Shown piece after piece: positions 1-12,679 of a stretch of DNA of 64,000 nucleotides (position 1 is the first letter of the stretch; every line of letters starts with the position of its first letter). A program made the position numbers and the translations under genes. The DNA comes from Xiphophorus maculatus (taxonomy: Eukaryota > Chordata > Actinopteri > Cyprinodontiformes > Poeciliidae), in assembly GCF_002775205.1 (NCBI RefSeq), contig NC_036447.1:8792501-8856500 (forward strand), in the 5' to 3' direction. Below the pieces are notes generated by a model. That model made no database searches and was not told the DNA's origin. It saw only the letters and a list, made by a program, of their open reading frames with translations.

Positions 1-2644
1 TGAAAGTGAAGTCATATATACCCATCAAAGGTCTTAGGGTAAAGAAAAAAAGAAAAGTGATTTATGTGCTTTAGCTGCATGTTTGTCTGAATCACTCTTC
101 TCTCCATCAACTCCAAACTGTCCAGAATCCTGCAGCTCTGCTTAGGTGGCACTAAAAAACACGAACACACTCCAATCCCATCATCTCTCCATTGACTTCC
201 CATTTGTTTACTAATTAAAATGGACTTTTAAAACTTTTAATTGGTCTGGCCCAGTCTTCTTATTTAACTGATCTCAGCATTCAAAGAGCCGTAAGGAGCA
301 TTACCTAATACTGCAGTCATTACCTAAAGTAAAAATGTTAAGTGTGCTCCCGACTCGACACGTTGAGTAAAGCACACTGGATGTTTTGGGATCAAAATAG
401 AGGCAAAAACATGGTCAATAAAAGAAAACCACCTCTGTTGTACTTGATATTGACAATTTTAAGATGATATTTAGTCAAAAAATATCATTTTTATCCCCCC
501 CCCCATTGGTGGAAACAAACAAACCAAACGCATCTGTGCTGGTGTGTCCATTTTGTAGTATTTTTTTTAAAATATGGCCTCAACTCTGGGTTACACTTTG
601 AAACAGATTCAAAGTCCTTCCAACTTTCAACAGAAAGTGCAACATTAACAGGCGTTTACTGAATTAAGCTAGGCTACTTCACACAAAAACAGTGGTGGGC
701 ACACTTCTGCTAATAGCAGAGCTAATCTTTCCATTTAGCACCTTAGCTAACTTTGAAAACATTTGGTACACTTTGCTTCCCCTAAACTATTTAACTATCT
801 GGATAAATTTTAAAGCACTAATTTACAACCTCTCAGTTGGATAGAGGTCGACATCTGGGTTCAATTTGTCAAGCAGTTAGATATTTATAGTCATGCTCTT
901 ATTTTGAAGTGGGTGAAAATGCAGCAGTTCCATTTCCTCGACTCAGAGTTTCTTCCCTCCCCCCAACTATAATTAAGATATTAATAGATATAATTTCTAA
1001 GGGGATTATAGAGTACGAACTAAAATTTATTTATACTGGAGGGTTAGTGTATGAGAGGCAGATTTAATTTGAATTCAAATTAGCTTCAACATTCACTTCT
1101 ACTAATTACTTTGTTGGTAAACTGCTTTAGCATAGCTAATGTTTATGATTAGTGTTTCAGGGTTAGCGGCAATTAATTAGTGGTGCTAAGCACTGCACAA
1201 AACACAACCAATGCTTTTTGGTTTTTATTTATGTTTTGGAACATAAATGGCTGCAATATTTAGTAAAAACAATTACGTTTAAAAAGGAGAAAAACATAAA
1301 ATGGGGACAACATGAACCATTTGTACATATTTTGATCTGCCAATTTTCTTTACGTGATTGATTTAAAGGTGACTGTATTGTGGCGAAAGAGTGTTGATTA
1401 TTTTTTATTACCCCCCCCATTGGTGGAAACAAACAAAACAAAGATTTACTTGAGTCTTGTTGGACGGTTGAAAGCTGAGATCTGCCAGTAAAAATCCTGG
1501 TACAATGTAAAAGAAAATTTTAAACTAGAATGACTTAAAACAAAAAAAGTGTTAAGATTTAACCAATAAGAAATCAAATAGTTTAGACTGTCACAAATTG
1601 CCACGGTTTTTAAAAATTTTTAGCCCACCATCTCCTTTTACTAAATAGAAACAAGATGGCCGCCACAAAACTAACCCCTGACTTCTGGAAGGAACCTGTT
1701 CTTTGGTGAACATGAAGGCAAAGGCATCAAGTTATCGCTTCATAAGGAGAAATCATTCAAAGCCTTAATCTGACTGATGGCAGCGAGGAAAGACTCGCTA
1801 ATGCCGGCTGTCCACACGCGGCCTGCGGGTGTTGACTGGCGCTTGTGTTTTAGTATAGATTACATTTCCTGCCAGCAGAAGGTTCAAATCATTACAAACC
1901 ACCACTAAAAGGAACATGATCAGCCTCACACAGTCATCTATGAAACTTTAATGATAAACAGCAGGTCCTGAATGACCAACACTGTTGACAGAAAAAAGTC
2001 GTATGATTTGTCAGGTTGAGTGTGTTTACAAGAGATGACACTTCTATTGTTCACAAAACAAAGCTAGCCTACCACATGCATTTGGTTGCCAATTATTAAA
2101 CGCAGAAGGAGCATTTTAAAAGCTAAAAACCATTCGTCTGTGACTGCTATGGTTTTTTTACCTACTGGAAGGAAATAAACCAGTTAATTAGTTTTCCAAA
2201 CTATTAAATGCCTCATAAATTAAAAGCATAAAATATATTTTTTGCTTTGCAAATATACCGTTTTCCCATGCTTCAGTGCACGCTAGATATTCAAGTGTAA
2301 CGCAGAGCCTTGTTTTGCTTGTAAAGCGTCCAAAACCAGCAGATTTACTCTGTCCTGAGAGCAGCACACATTCTTGACGCTTGTGTGGGTGATCTGTCAT
2401 CTCCTTCACAAAGACCGAATGCCTAAAGCGGCTCAGTGGAGAGTTCAGAGGAAGCTCTGCAGCCTAGCAGCCGTCAGGCACTCTGTGTTGGCTCTGCAGC
2501 CGTCACAGAGCACACTGGACTTCTCACAGGGAGAAACTACATTTTCAGAGAAAATGTAAAACAGAGGAAAAATCCAAAATATACTGCTGTGGTTTGGTTG
2601 AATTTACACTGTTCATTAAAAAAAGAAAAAAAAATACTAATGAT
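1..2644. other. AT-rich intergenic stretch, no gene seen
   Basis: No open frame here has a recognisable domain or a supported splice structure. Short frames of 60-75 codons look like chance. One local oddity is a C-run followed by CATTGGTGGAAACAAACAAA, which occurs twice, near 496 and near 1412. This suggests an old local duplication or two copies of one small repeat. It could include distal 3' sequence of the minus-strand gene to its right, but no poly(A) site was settled. Confidence 0.5.
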
Positions 2645-3410
2645 TAGGGCTGCAGCTAATTATTGTAATTGATTATTCAAGGATATAACAAATTGGCACT
2701 CATTTTTAATACTTAACCTTTTATATGCATGCATTTAAAAAAATCCAAATAATTGAATTTAACTGCATGGATTTACTGGTATGCTGTAATTATCTAGATG
2801 TATCTGGATTATAGAGCATTATTATTTTATGTGTGTAGAGTTTCTGTTAGTGTTAATTTCTATCATCTTTTTCTTTTATTTTCTTATTTACTCCAGTTTA
2901 GCATGCATTAGCTTGTGCTATGCTAAGTGTGGAACTGTACTATGTATTTTTGATGAAAAATTGATAAAGTTCAATTCATTAAAAAAATGCTAATAAATAA
3001 ATTTTTCTTTCAAATAGGAAATATCTTTATGTCTGAAATGCAATGATGGCATTCCTGTAGTGAACGTTTGGTAATTTGTAGCAAAATATGCATCTGCAGA
3101 TAAAAACAAAAAATAAAATCATGTTGTAAGATCAAGATGTGAAAAACTTAACCCTTTTCTGCTTCACATAATACTGTGAGGGCTAACATGTTGAAAAGCT
3201 ACTTAATCGGAGATGTATTTATTTTGCAGAATTTGAAACTCGTGAAGCTACAACTGATATTAGAGAAGTTCTGGGTAAAGTATGTACAAAGGATGTTTTT
3301 CATCTTAAATACTAAATGTGTGCTCTGACTTGTTCTTTTGTGTATATTCTGGTTAATTAATAAACTACTGAACTAGTTGACGATTTCGATAACCGACTGT
3401 TCCAGCCCTA
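2645..3410. mobile_element. hAT-like non-autonomous DNA element (degenerate)
   Basis: The stretch opens with TAGGGCTGCAGCTAATTATT and closes with CCGACTGTTCCAGCCCTA, giving short inverted ends built on TAGGGCTG. The ends are rich in ATTGATTA-type motifs. This 'agggctgcaactaa ... cagccct' design is common in teleost hAT-type MITEs. No transposase frame is present. Flanking target-site duplications are not clean, so the exact ends are approximate. Related pieces lie near 10012-10375, 16320-16370, 17790-17840 and 40680-41280. Confidence 0.55.
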
Positions 3411-5618
3411 ATATTGAAGCTGAACTTGATCAGTGTAAACATTTATCACAACAAACATTTAATAACTTCTGTAATTCCAATACATTATGCTTGTTAGAGT
3501 TCAGGGTCTTAAATTGGATTGAAGGAACAAATCAGGATCCATCCATCCTGTTCTACACTTATTAAATCTGAAGTAGGATTTTAGTTTTGGTCCTCCTTCA
3601 AATGAATTTCTCAGTTAAAGCAGCTCTGCCCTGCAAGGGAGATTGGAGCGTAGATTGGTTTGTTGTATCAGTCCAATCTAAGGCATGACTGAGACTGATG
3701 CAGAGCAAAGTAAAAACAAAGCCCTGAAATATTCAGCTGACTGATGCATGATTGGATGAAAATATAATCTTTTCTAAAGTTCTTTGTTCCTGGAATCCTC
3801 TCCATTCAAAAGCACAAACCCCACTGGTTATATATGAACCATCTGGCATAGCAGGTTAAATATGGAACTAAACTGGGGCCATAAAGTTAGAAAAAAGAAA
3901 CTGAAAAAAAAAGATTTAAAAGTTGAAAGTAAAATTGTTAAGAAATGGATAATATTTTTTAGATTTAGAGTTTGATACCCTTCCCAGCAGGTTCCTAGTT
4001 GATGTGCGCTCCTGAGCAACATAACAACAACAACAAAAAATAAAAACAAACTACAAGCTATAGCAGCTGAAGAAAAATAACAAGAAGCCTGGTATTATAA
4101 GCAGAGTTCCGCACTACTTGCTAAATGTAGTTTAATTCTGCAACACTTTACTTGACATTTTGTAATTTTCAACACACATTTGAAAATATTCAAGCTTCCA
4201 AATACAGATTAAGTAAAGCTCCCCCACCCCGCCGGAAATATTGCATATGCCTCTCCTCATATGTCAGAATCCAACTAACTTCAAGTTTTTTCTCCGACAA
4301 AGAGATGAAACAGAAACCGGTGCAATAAGTTCACATTTCTGTCTGATATCAAGAAAGAAATTCACGACATCAATAGCAAGGATTACCGAGGGTGTTTGAG
4401 TGACTAAACGGTTCTGATCTGTTCACTCTTATTCAGATCCCAACTGGAAATTGATTGGCATCAAGCATCATAAATACAAAAACCAGAAAAACCATCATCA
4501 AAAAAAAAGAAAAAAGGCATCAGCTGGAACAGTTTATAATCTTGTCCTTTAACGTCTCTTGTCCAAATACAGTTACCGTTCCTCGTCACAGTCATCTACT
4601 TTCCATGTTACAGATCTACGTAGAATGTTTTGTTGAGGAGAACATAATGAGCATTTTTAAAAGACAGCAATGGCTTGAAGGAAAATGGGAATCAAGTGAC
4701 CCTGTGCTGGGAAGACGGCAGGATTTAATCAAGTTTCAACACAGAACATTACATTCTGTGGAAAACCGACGCTTTAATGTAATAGAAATTACATCTACAA
4801 GACAACAAAAAAAAAAACAAATTAAGGAAAACATGCAGCAAACAAAACTATTAAATTTTACAGCCACTTCTAAAAACAACTTCCTGTGTAAAATGGATAA
4901 AAAAACCCAACAGAATTCAAAAAGAAGTCCAAGAGTATTGGCCCACTATGAGGGGTTTTATGATCCAAGTCAACAGCTCTCTGCCCCGGGGAGGTAGGTC
5001 TGGTTCTGCCAGGGGGGTTATTAGGGACAAAGCATTGGTTCTTCGGTTTCGCATGCTGTGTTAAGGCTCTCTGTCTCAGGTCATTCCTGCTGATGTGACT
5101 CATGTAGCTGAAGAGAATCCGATTCATTAAGACTCCAGCAGATGTCCATCACAGGTCTTTTTTTCCATCGCATAAAGACGAAGCATTCATAAAGTCTAGA
5201 CAATAAAAATGTCCAAGGAAGACCTAAAAAACCTGTTCTTCAGACAAACTCACAAAGTGTTAATGAAGCGTTCTTATGGGTTGAACGTACTACTCGATTC
5301 TTTTGCTTCTTTCACGTCAACAAGTCGCAATCACGCAACAAAACTGATTTACTCAAGAAAATGAAAATCTAGGCGAGTTTGTTGTCAGTGTTATAAAAAC
5401 ATAGAGACAACAGGTCAAAAGCTTGGCGCTGATCAGGTTGGATGGATGAAAAAGAGCCAGACACCAGGCCATGTCTTGTTTCGACAGCCTTTGTCACAGT
5501 TTGCAGTGCCACCTTGGTAAATTACTTTATATTTTTATACAATTCAAATCTGGGCACAGATTAAGAAACGTTCTGGGGATCTGACAATCTTTCCCTACTT
5601 GCTGTCCAGAGCCACCGG
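3411..5618 (-). other. Possible 3'UTR and downstream flank of the Ala/Pro/Lys-rich gene
   Basis: If the proposed stop at 5619 is right, this minus-strand stretch should contain the 3'UTR. I could not fix a poly(A) signal. A plus-strand open frame of 180 codons (4455-4997) lies here. Its composition is low-complexity Lys/Gln/Thr with no recognisable domain, and I regard it as chance. Nothing else is supported. Confidence 0.3.
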
Positions 5619-7247
5619 CTACACCTTGAGGGAGAGCCGCCTTGAGCAGCAGGTGGGTGAATCAAAGGTGATCCGTTTACGATAAGTTTAGTTTATAAAG
5701 TTAAAATGTCTGCAATTGTGGTCAATTTAACTCCTATAGATGCAGCAGCTGTCCAAGATTATAATATACCCATCAGTAACCACCAGAGTTTGAGGAAAAA
5801 CAGTCGGACTCTAGTTTGTGCAACTTTTCAGACCACAGCAGCAGAAGTTCAGCGCTCTGCTCCTTTGCATACAGGGTCTCAGCAATTGGGTAAAATTTAA
5901 AGCTTCACAGTCCACGCCTCCGGGAAGAAATTGTTTCTCAATTGCTAACGTTTGGCTATTTAATGGGCCAGATCGATGCTGTAAAGTTTATCAGAAACAG
6001 TCTGCGCTGTAAAGAACCGTCTTTCTGCAAAGAGAGAAATATTGAGCCAAACTAGATGGATGTTAAAGTTGATTCAATATTTGGAAGCGTGGCAAACACG
6101 GACTCGACAGCTTCTTCACTTCCTCCTCTGCCATGAGTAAAACAACAGACACACTATGATTCTAAAACAACGCAGAGAATCGACGTCGTTTGCTAACTGT
6201 TCGTGCTGAAATTCAATGGGAGAAAGCCCATTCACTGAGCTGGAAGTGAGATTAGAATCATGCAGAGTTTTACAGGAAGACAACGGCCAGGCTATCTGCA
6301 GCTGGAAAGTCCAGAAAAATGTTTTGTCCCTTTTTTACTCTGTATAAAAAACTTCTGTCCGGCTGAAGAGGGGAAATAAAGCCTCTAAGTTGCTGTGAAG
6401 CGATTTCTCCTGCGTTTCTAAGATGTTACATTCACTAGTCGATTCAACTTTTATCATGTTGACCTCGACTTTAAACGATATGAAGTCATCCATCTGCCTA
6501 CTGGAAAATATGACCCATACCTTGTTCTTGATGAGGCTGGAGCAACAGGTTTCGTTGTGGTTGATGCGTTTGTTTTTGGAGCAGCTGAAGCAACCGGTCT
6601 ATTAGTAGCAGCTACACACACAAAAAAAAGCCAATGAAGCAATGATCATATCACAAACCTTTGATTTTATTTTATTGAGAACACTTGCCTGTGGTTTTTG
6701 GTCTGGCTCCATTAGCAGCCTCAGCTGCTGGTTTCCTACTAATGCCATTGGGTGGCACTCTCAGTTTGGTACCATTGGTTACTGTTGCATCAGCAGTCTT
6801 CACGGGTCCAACTGGCTTCCTGTCAAGAGCTCTCGATTGGTTTTTAGCTGTGGATGAAACTGCTGGCACACCTACTGGTCTTTTAGGCACAGCTCCTGCA
6901 GCAGAGGGTTTTGATGCTGCAACTCCTCCTGCTGCTGCTGCTGCTTTCCTCCCTGCAAAGGAAGATTTAATATCCCTCTCTGTGCGGTGTGAAGCAGTTC
7001 CCGGCCGTGAGGTGGACCCAGCAGCGCCAGCACAGGATGTTGGTTGGATTTTACTTCCAGCTGCTTTTGGTTTGACTTTGGGATCCACTCCTAAGGGCTT
7101 CCCATTGGCCTTTTGAGTCTCTGCAGGTGCTGCTGCTTCCGGTTGAATTTGGGCTTCCTCGTTTATGTTTTCCTGAGATGAGCGCTCCGCTACAGCAGCA
7201 GCTTCACCGAGCTCTGGGGTCTCCATAGTAGCTCCATCCGGCTTCAT
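5619..7247 (-). CDS. Ala/Pro/Lys-rich low-complexity protein, about 223 aa, unrecognised
   Basis: I do not recognise the family. The proposed coding exons are 7247-6689, 6611-6521 and, less surely, 5640-5619. The main exon gives a protein that starts MKPDGATMETPELGE, with an acidic/Ala-rich first 50 residues. A basic tail rich in Ala, Pro, Lys and Thr follows (for example KRPVGVPAVS, NGTKLRVPPNG), and the protein looks largely disordered. Exon 1 of the coding part leaves its frame at ACA-G followed by GCAAGT, a GC donor. The exon at 6611 follows gtgtgtgtag and keeps the frame in phase 1 (AATNRPVASAAPK). It ends at AAG/gtatgg. A 22-nt last exon after ctgctgctcaag would add RRLSLKV and a stop. 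Composition resembles microtubule- or chromatin-associated disordered proteins, but that is only a resemblance. The last exon rests on phase and an AG site alone. Confidence 0.6.
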
Positions 7248-7315
7248 CCCCTTCGCAGGTTGGTATGTTCAGTGTGGAGCGTCACACCGGCCAGTTCCTG
7301 TAACAATTTAGTGCC
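7248..7315 (-). other. 5'UTR part of coding exon 2 of the Ala/Pro/Lys-rich gene
   Basis: On the minus strand a strong acceptor (tttcctttcctctctcttcag) ends at 7316. The exon then runs 68 nt to the ATG at 7247. The matching donor (CCAGAAG/gtaaaatc) is at 19875/19874, so a 12.6 kb intron would separate an untranslated first exon from the coding exon. Confidence 0.6.
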
Positions 7316-9047
7316 CTGAAGAGAGAGGAAAGGAAATAATCTTTAAGTTATCCAAAATACAATAATACTCCATAATGTACTGCTCTGAACTTGGAAGGAA
7401 TTCATGCAACAAACAGCCTAAAAAAAATCTCAAGGAAAGACCAAATATGGTCAAGAGTTCTCAGAGTGTGGGAGAGAAAGAAAGCAAAGCAGGAAGTGAG
7501 CCGAACAAGTTGGCAGCAAATAACTGAAACAGCTTGCCCACTGTGACACTCCAACATGTAATCGTAAGACGATAATGAACAAAAACTCCTAATAAACATA
7601 CATTCCTAACCCTAAAACATCTGGAGGCATCTGGAAACTAAAAGAGGAAAAAAAACTGGATTGTGTGCTGAAAGCAAAGAGCCAGAACTTCAGTGCATTA
7701 ATCGTCCACAATGCAGAAAATAAATACCAAGTATTTTTGGTCTATTTTGTGGTACAGGTATCTTGAAATAAGTCAAAACTAACTTACAAGTAACTTTTCA
7801 ACACAACATAAGAGTTTAAGTATATAATTGCTTAGTATTGATGGTAACATACAAGTTCCTGTGGCAGATTTAAATTCTAAAAAGATATTTCCTCATAAGT
7901 GAAGTCCGCCAGTGGAAGTCGGACTTTTAAAATCAATATTAAGGGATTATTTACTTACAAGCTCCCACATCTTGTTAAAAAGTTACCTCTAAGTTGGTAC
8001 ATTTGAAAGAAGAGAAAACTAAAATATTTTCACATGAAACCAGACCAAAAATACTTAGTAAGATTTTGTTTCTGCAGTGCAACTTACATTTCAATTTGTT
8101 TAAATGTAAATAGACATCTTCCTACCGTTTCTTTAACTGATTGTTCAGAAAAACAGGGATAAAACTAGAACTGGAAGAAAAATGCACTTAGAGAAAGCTG
8201 CAGTGAAGAATTTATGTGAGCATAATCACAAAATACATTTCATAAGAGCTTATTCAAGTAAAGCCTAGTCAGTGCTATGTTATGTTTGTGTAATTTCTTG
8301 TGTCTTGAATTTGTTCTTTAATTTAAAAAAAAAAGCCTGGTTAAGCTGAGAAAGGTTGAGTCAATCATTTAACACACATTATGTAACTTTATTCTCTTGA
8401 TTTTTCCTCATCAGTCTAAGCTTTAGCATCTTAGCTACTAAAAAAAAAAAAAGTCAGACGTAGAAATTGAACACAGATTCATCCAATGACGATACGAGGG
8501 CGTTACAGCAGCAGAAACAAGCTGAAGCTGCCCAGTGTCTTTGACAAGAAGCGCAGAAACCCTGTAAAGTTAATTTTGACCTTGGAAAAATCATTTTTGT
8601 TTCCTCAACAAATTAGTCAACCATTTGTACTCTGAAGCAACTGTGGCTACATGCCAACCTTTAAATTTACAGATAGAAAGAAACATAGAGGAAAAAGGAA
8701 AAGAAACCATGATAAAGAACTAAATAAATTTAATGTTGGCGGTCCTCCAGCTGACAAGGAAAATAACTTCTGATGCTTCTTGTATAATCTAACATTATAT
8801 AAAACAACTGTAATCCAGGTTTCAAGGAAATGCTGTGGCTCTTTATCAATCTTCTTCTCAAACGTTCAGAGAAACTGGTTTTAGTCGATGCAACAATTCT
8901 CTAAATGCCAACAAGCATTTATTTTCTTGCCAGGTAGTTTCATTTACAGCCACCCAAAAGAAGTGCCCTTTAAGAAGGTATTAAACTTGCTTCATTAAAC
9001 CTAGTTTAATGAACTAAATGTACATTTTTACTGGTGTAATTAGAAAA

Positions 9048-9410
9048 TGATCATCCATCCAGCCATTTTCTTACACCCTTGTCCCTTACAGGGGTCGGGA
9101 GGTGCTGGTGCCTATCTCCAGCTAACGTTCTGGGCGAGAGGCGGGGTTCACCCTGGGCAGGTCGCCAGTCTGTCGCAGGGCAACACAGAGACAGACAGGA
9201 CACACAACCATGCACACACACTCAGACCTAGGGAGAATTTAGAGAGACCAATTTACCTCACAGTCATGTTTTTGGGCTGTGACTGTGTACTCGGAGAGAA
9301 CCCACACATGCAAACTCCATGCAGAAAGACCCCGGGCCGGGAATCGAACCCAGGACCTTCTTGCTGCAAGGCAGCAATGCTACCTACTGCGCCACTGTGC
9401 AGCCCACTGA
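9048..9410 (-). mobile_element. tRNA-derived SINE, copy 1
   Basis: Read on the minus strand, the element starts with GGCTGCACAGTGGCGCAGTA, a tRNA-like head with an A-box-like core, followed by a B-box-like GGTTCGATTCC. A long body follows that includes TCTCTAAATTCTCCCTAGG and ends near CATCCATCCAGCC on the plus side. The copy at 29245-29572 matches it closely over the whole length, and a decayed piece lies near 46430-46560. The plus-strand open frame across this copy (9047-9418) is not a gene. Confidence 0.85.
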
Positions 9411-10011
9411 TCATATAATCATAATTATCAGAAACAAAGAGATGCAAACATTTGTCTGTGTTTCGGTTTGTGATAATGTTAATGAAATAAACGGATTTTC
9501 AGTAATATTCTAAATATTCTAATTTACTGAACAGGTCTGTACCTATTTTGCACTTTTGGGAAAAAAAACAACAAACAAACAAACAAAAAAACTTTAAAAA
9601 GCTACAGATTCACGGTTCCATTTTGGGCATTTCAGAAGCCGGCAGTCCAGTGTAAAACAGGACTCTTTGTTCCCAGACCAACCTGGACCAACTCGTTAGG
9701 ACGGCTCAGTTCAAACCTGAGCAGTTCTACAGAAACTCTCTGCAGCAATCCTTGTTCTGCTGGAGCAGCAAATGTCTGGAGTGGTTGTGATATAAGATCA
9801 TCCTGTAGAGACTCTGGGCCAACTCACATTCCTCATGCAATCACCACAAGAAAAACCCAACCAGCTGACAATATGGTGCAACAAAGGGGCAGAAATTCAT
9901 CAAATGTCCCTTCACACTAATAAACTGATTGCTTAATTACATAAGGGAAAAACAATCAACTTTTATCTCATCAGATTACACCTTGGTAACACCCTTTTAA
10001 TTTAGGCCTTA

Positions 10012-10375
10012 GGGCAGCAACTAAATTATTTTACTAATCAATTATTTGGATTAAGAATCACACATTGTGCAGATTATTCTTTTAAGTGCTTGAGCTTATT
10101 TTATACAGTGTTAGAAATGCATAAGAAAATGCAGAATAAAAGTTAACAGAATTTAAACCTGGTGACAAAATTGGCCACTTGAGTTAAATGCAAACTGTAT
10201 ACATTTTGCATTTAATACAAACTGTACATTTGTATACAAATGTACAGTTTTTGTTTAATAACTGCTCTCTTTTTTTCAGAAAACTGTCTTGTTTGAGTCT
10301 CCAGTTACAGATTAATTCATCACTAACTTAATGGACAATTATTTCAATAGCATCAATCATTTCAGCCCCATTAGG
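10012..10375. mobile_element. hAT-like MITE fragment
   Basis: The stretch runs from CTTAGGGCAGCAACTAAATT to CATTTCAGCCCCATTAGG, a degenerate inverted pair of the same type as the element at 2645-3410. It also holds a local palindrome near 10200-10250 (tacaaactgtacatttgtat). No coding frame is present. Ends are approximate. Confidence 0.5.
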
Positions 10376-10869
10376 CATCAAAAACAAACTGAATAAGTAC
10401 GGGAGTCGAAACAAAAGCATTTCCCCTACCTTTTACTCAAACATCTAAATGCAAATCCAATTGACATCTTTATCAAAAATCTATTTAAAAACAGTCAAAA
10501 ACTAGAAAAAACAGCCTGTTTATATTGAATAAATATAAAATTGACCAAATCCGTTACATTCCATCTTTAACAGATTTATTGTCTTCAAATCTTACAGCCG
10601 TCTGCAGTTTAGTTTCATCTGCCCTTCCTCTGCATGTTAAGGTGCTGGATTGTGTGCGCTTGATAAAATGGGTCAGTTTTAATGCTGCGTTTATCATAGG
10701 CAGAGATTACGCTGTGTTGCAGCCACAGGAGGAGTTAGGAAAGCACCAAGCAGACGGAAAGGAGGAGGAGGAGGAAGAAGAGGGGTTTGTTGGTTTGTAG
10801 GTGAACCAAGAATCACAAGCTAGCATTTCAAACAGACTGAGGTCACGTCTGACTTGATATTCTGGGGAG

Positions 10870-11460
10870 CTGAAGCTTAAAGATGATCTTCTATGCTTCC
10901 TTGAACAGGTTAGGATGGATCACAAAACATGTCAACAATTTTCTTAAATAATGATATTTTAGTCTGCTCATTTCTGACCATTTTAAGCTCCTTCCAGAAT
11001 GAGGTGTTTCAGGGCCTCTTGTCACTTTAAATCCAAATAAGCTGCTGCTGGCCACGCTTTCTCAACTCGACATTAATACTCCGTGAAAACGGCTGCAAAC
11101 AGATGTGCAAAATTACAACCATACATCTTTGAAAAGCAAAAGTGGAGCTTCCTGCACAAAACAACAAGAATGCAGCAAGCGGTTTCTGGATGACAAGTCC
11201 ACAACAAAACGTGTGTCTTTTCCAGCAGCCATTGTACACAGCGATAAAACCAACTGAGCAAACATGCTGGAGCTCCTCTTTGGTTGCTAGGTAATGGACA
11301 GTAGGTTTCTAAAACGGCTCAACATAAACTTATTGCCAAAAAAAAAACAGCCTGGTGGTTTTTTTTAAGCATTGGGCCATCTTTAAAAGCATTAGAGACC
11401 CAAATGGAAAAAATATTCTAAAAAACCAAATTTTGCATAATAGATCCCCTTTGAGATTAT
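10870..11460. mobile_element. Dispersed MITE with X-box-like motif, copy 1
   Basis: This stretch shares order and sequence with 60165-60640 (same orientation) and 48040-48715 (opposite). Shared blocks are CTTCCTTGAACAGGTTAG, atgatattttagtctgctca, TTGTCACTTTAAATCC, GGAGCTCC..TTGGTTGCTAGGTAA and AGAGACCCAAATGGAAA. It ends near gcataatagatccccttt, which is the inverse of its start (aaagatgatcttctatgc), so it has imperfect terminal inverted repeats. No transposase is present. Confidence 0.7.
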
Positions 11461-12498
11461 TTAAGTCCAACTAAGAGGCAAGTACTGCTTCAGTTTTCAA
11501 ATGTTTTTGGCATTTACTTTTGCTACGGTTAGGAAATCTGGAATAAACTCAAAAATCGAGTTATTTTCCAAAAGTGATGTCCGGTCTACATACCAGCCCA
11601 GCTGGGTGTTGTGCTGAAAAGCCCGTATTGCATGACAGCTTAATGGCCAGTAAAAGTTTCCCAAACTGAAACAACTTGGACTCAGACACAGTCATGACTG
11701 GCACGCATTTGCCATCCAAAAATCAACTGGTTCCAATTAGTGACAGATGCTTTTATTTGAGGATTGAAGCCATTGCAGCGACTGAAGGAAGTCAACGAGC
11801 TCAGCATCGGCAGCAGTAAACACACGTCTGACCCACCTACATTCCAGCTCTCATGAGGAATCCTAAGGCAGAGACATCTGGCTCATGCATGTGTGCAGCA
11901 AATTATATCTCAGAGAGGTCAGACGGACCTACACATACGAGTGAGTGATAAGTTAATGGATGAGAAGCAGCATGTCGAGGAGTGACTGGACAATCAATGG
12001 CTGCCATGAAGACGTGGAATCCACTTCCTTCATGCTCCTAATTCCACCACCACACATGACTGATCTTTACATTACAGAACCACACATTCCCTCTTTACAA
12101 GCTCAGAAAGTTAAAAAAAAAAACAGCACTTCCTGCTGCTGTAAATTCAACCCAACTGTAAATCCCAGTGAAAGTGTTTCAAATGGTCAAAGAGTTGACG
12201 GGAACCAGGTGGCATAAATTTATGCTTCGGAAGGGAGGGTGGGGGGGACCAAAAGGGAAAGGAAGGGGTTTTCCCCACTTCCTGTGGAGAAAATTCAGCA
12301 ACACAGGATGCAAAAGAACTGCTTTCTTGTGTCCTTTTTAGATTCTCACAGGCAACTTTTATTGAAGACTTTTAAAGTAAACTGATGCTGGCTCAAGTAA
12401 CTTCAGTCGGCTCCTACAAATGAGAAGCTGTGTGTAGATTCCTGTTGCTCAGACTGACCATACAAGGAAGTGGCATTTCTGTTGTCAGTATGAGGACT

Positions 12499-12531
<33 letters not shown>

Positions 12532-12551
12532 ACACACACACACACACACAC
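12499..12551 (+). repeat. (CT)n(CA)n microsatellite
   Basis: A short CT run passes into about 20 CA units, interrupted once by an extra A. It is followed by three GATG units. Confidence 0.95.
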
Positions 12552-12679
12552 CGATGGATGGATGGAGGAGAGCAAAGGATAAGAAACTTAATTCAAGTTC
12601 GGACAAATAAGTCATCACACAGACCTGGCACAATAAATTCAGCTGGGTGATAAATTGTCCCAATATTTATTGCGATAAA

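Noticed and set aside
4455-4997. 180-codon plus-strand open frame, the longest in the left quarter
   Set aside because: Low-complexity composition rich in Lys, Gln and Thr with no domain and no splice context. It overlaps the probable 3'UTR of the minus-strand gene.
6672-7247. Single-exon 191-codon reading of the Ala/Pro/Lys-rich gene
   Set aside because: The last residues (KCSQ) come from reading into a GC-donor intron. The continuation after the acceptor at 6612 has the same composition and phase.
9047-9418. Plus-strand open frame of 123 codons (also one at 29235-29573)
   Set aside because: Both are the same reading of the opposite strand of two SINE copies, not genes.
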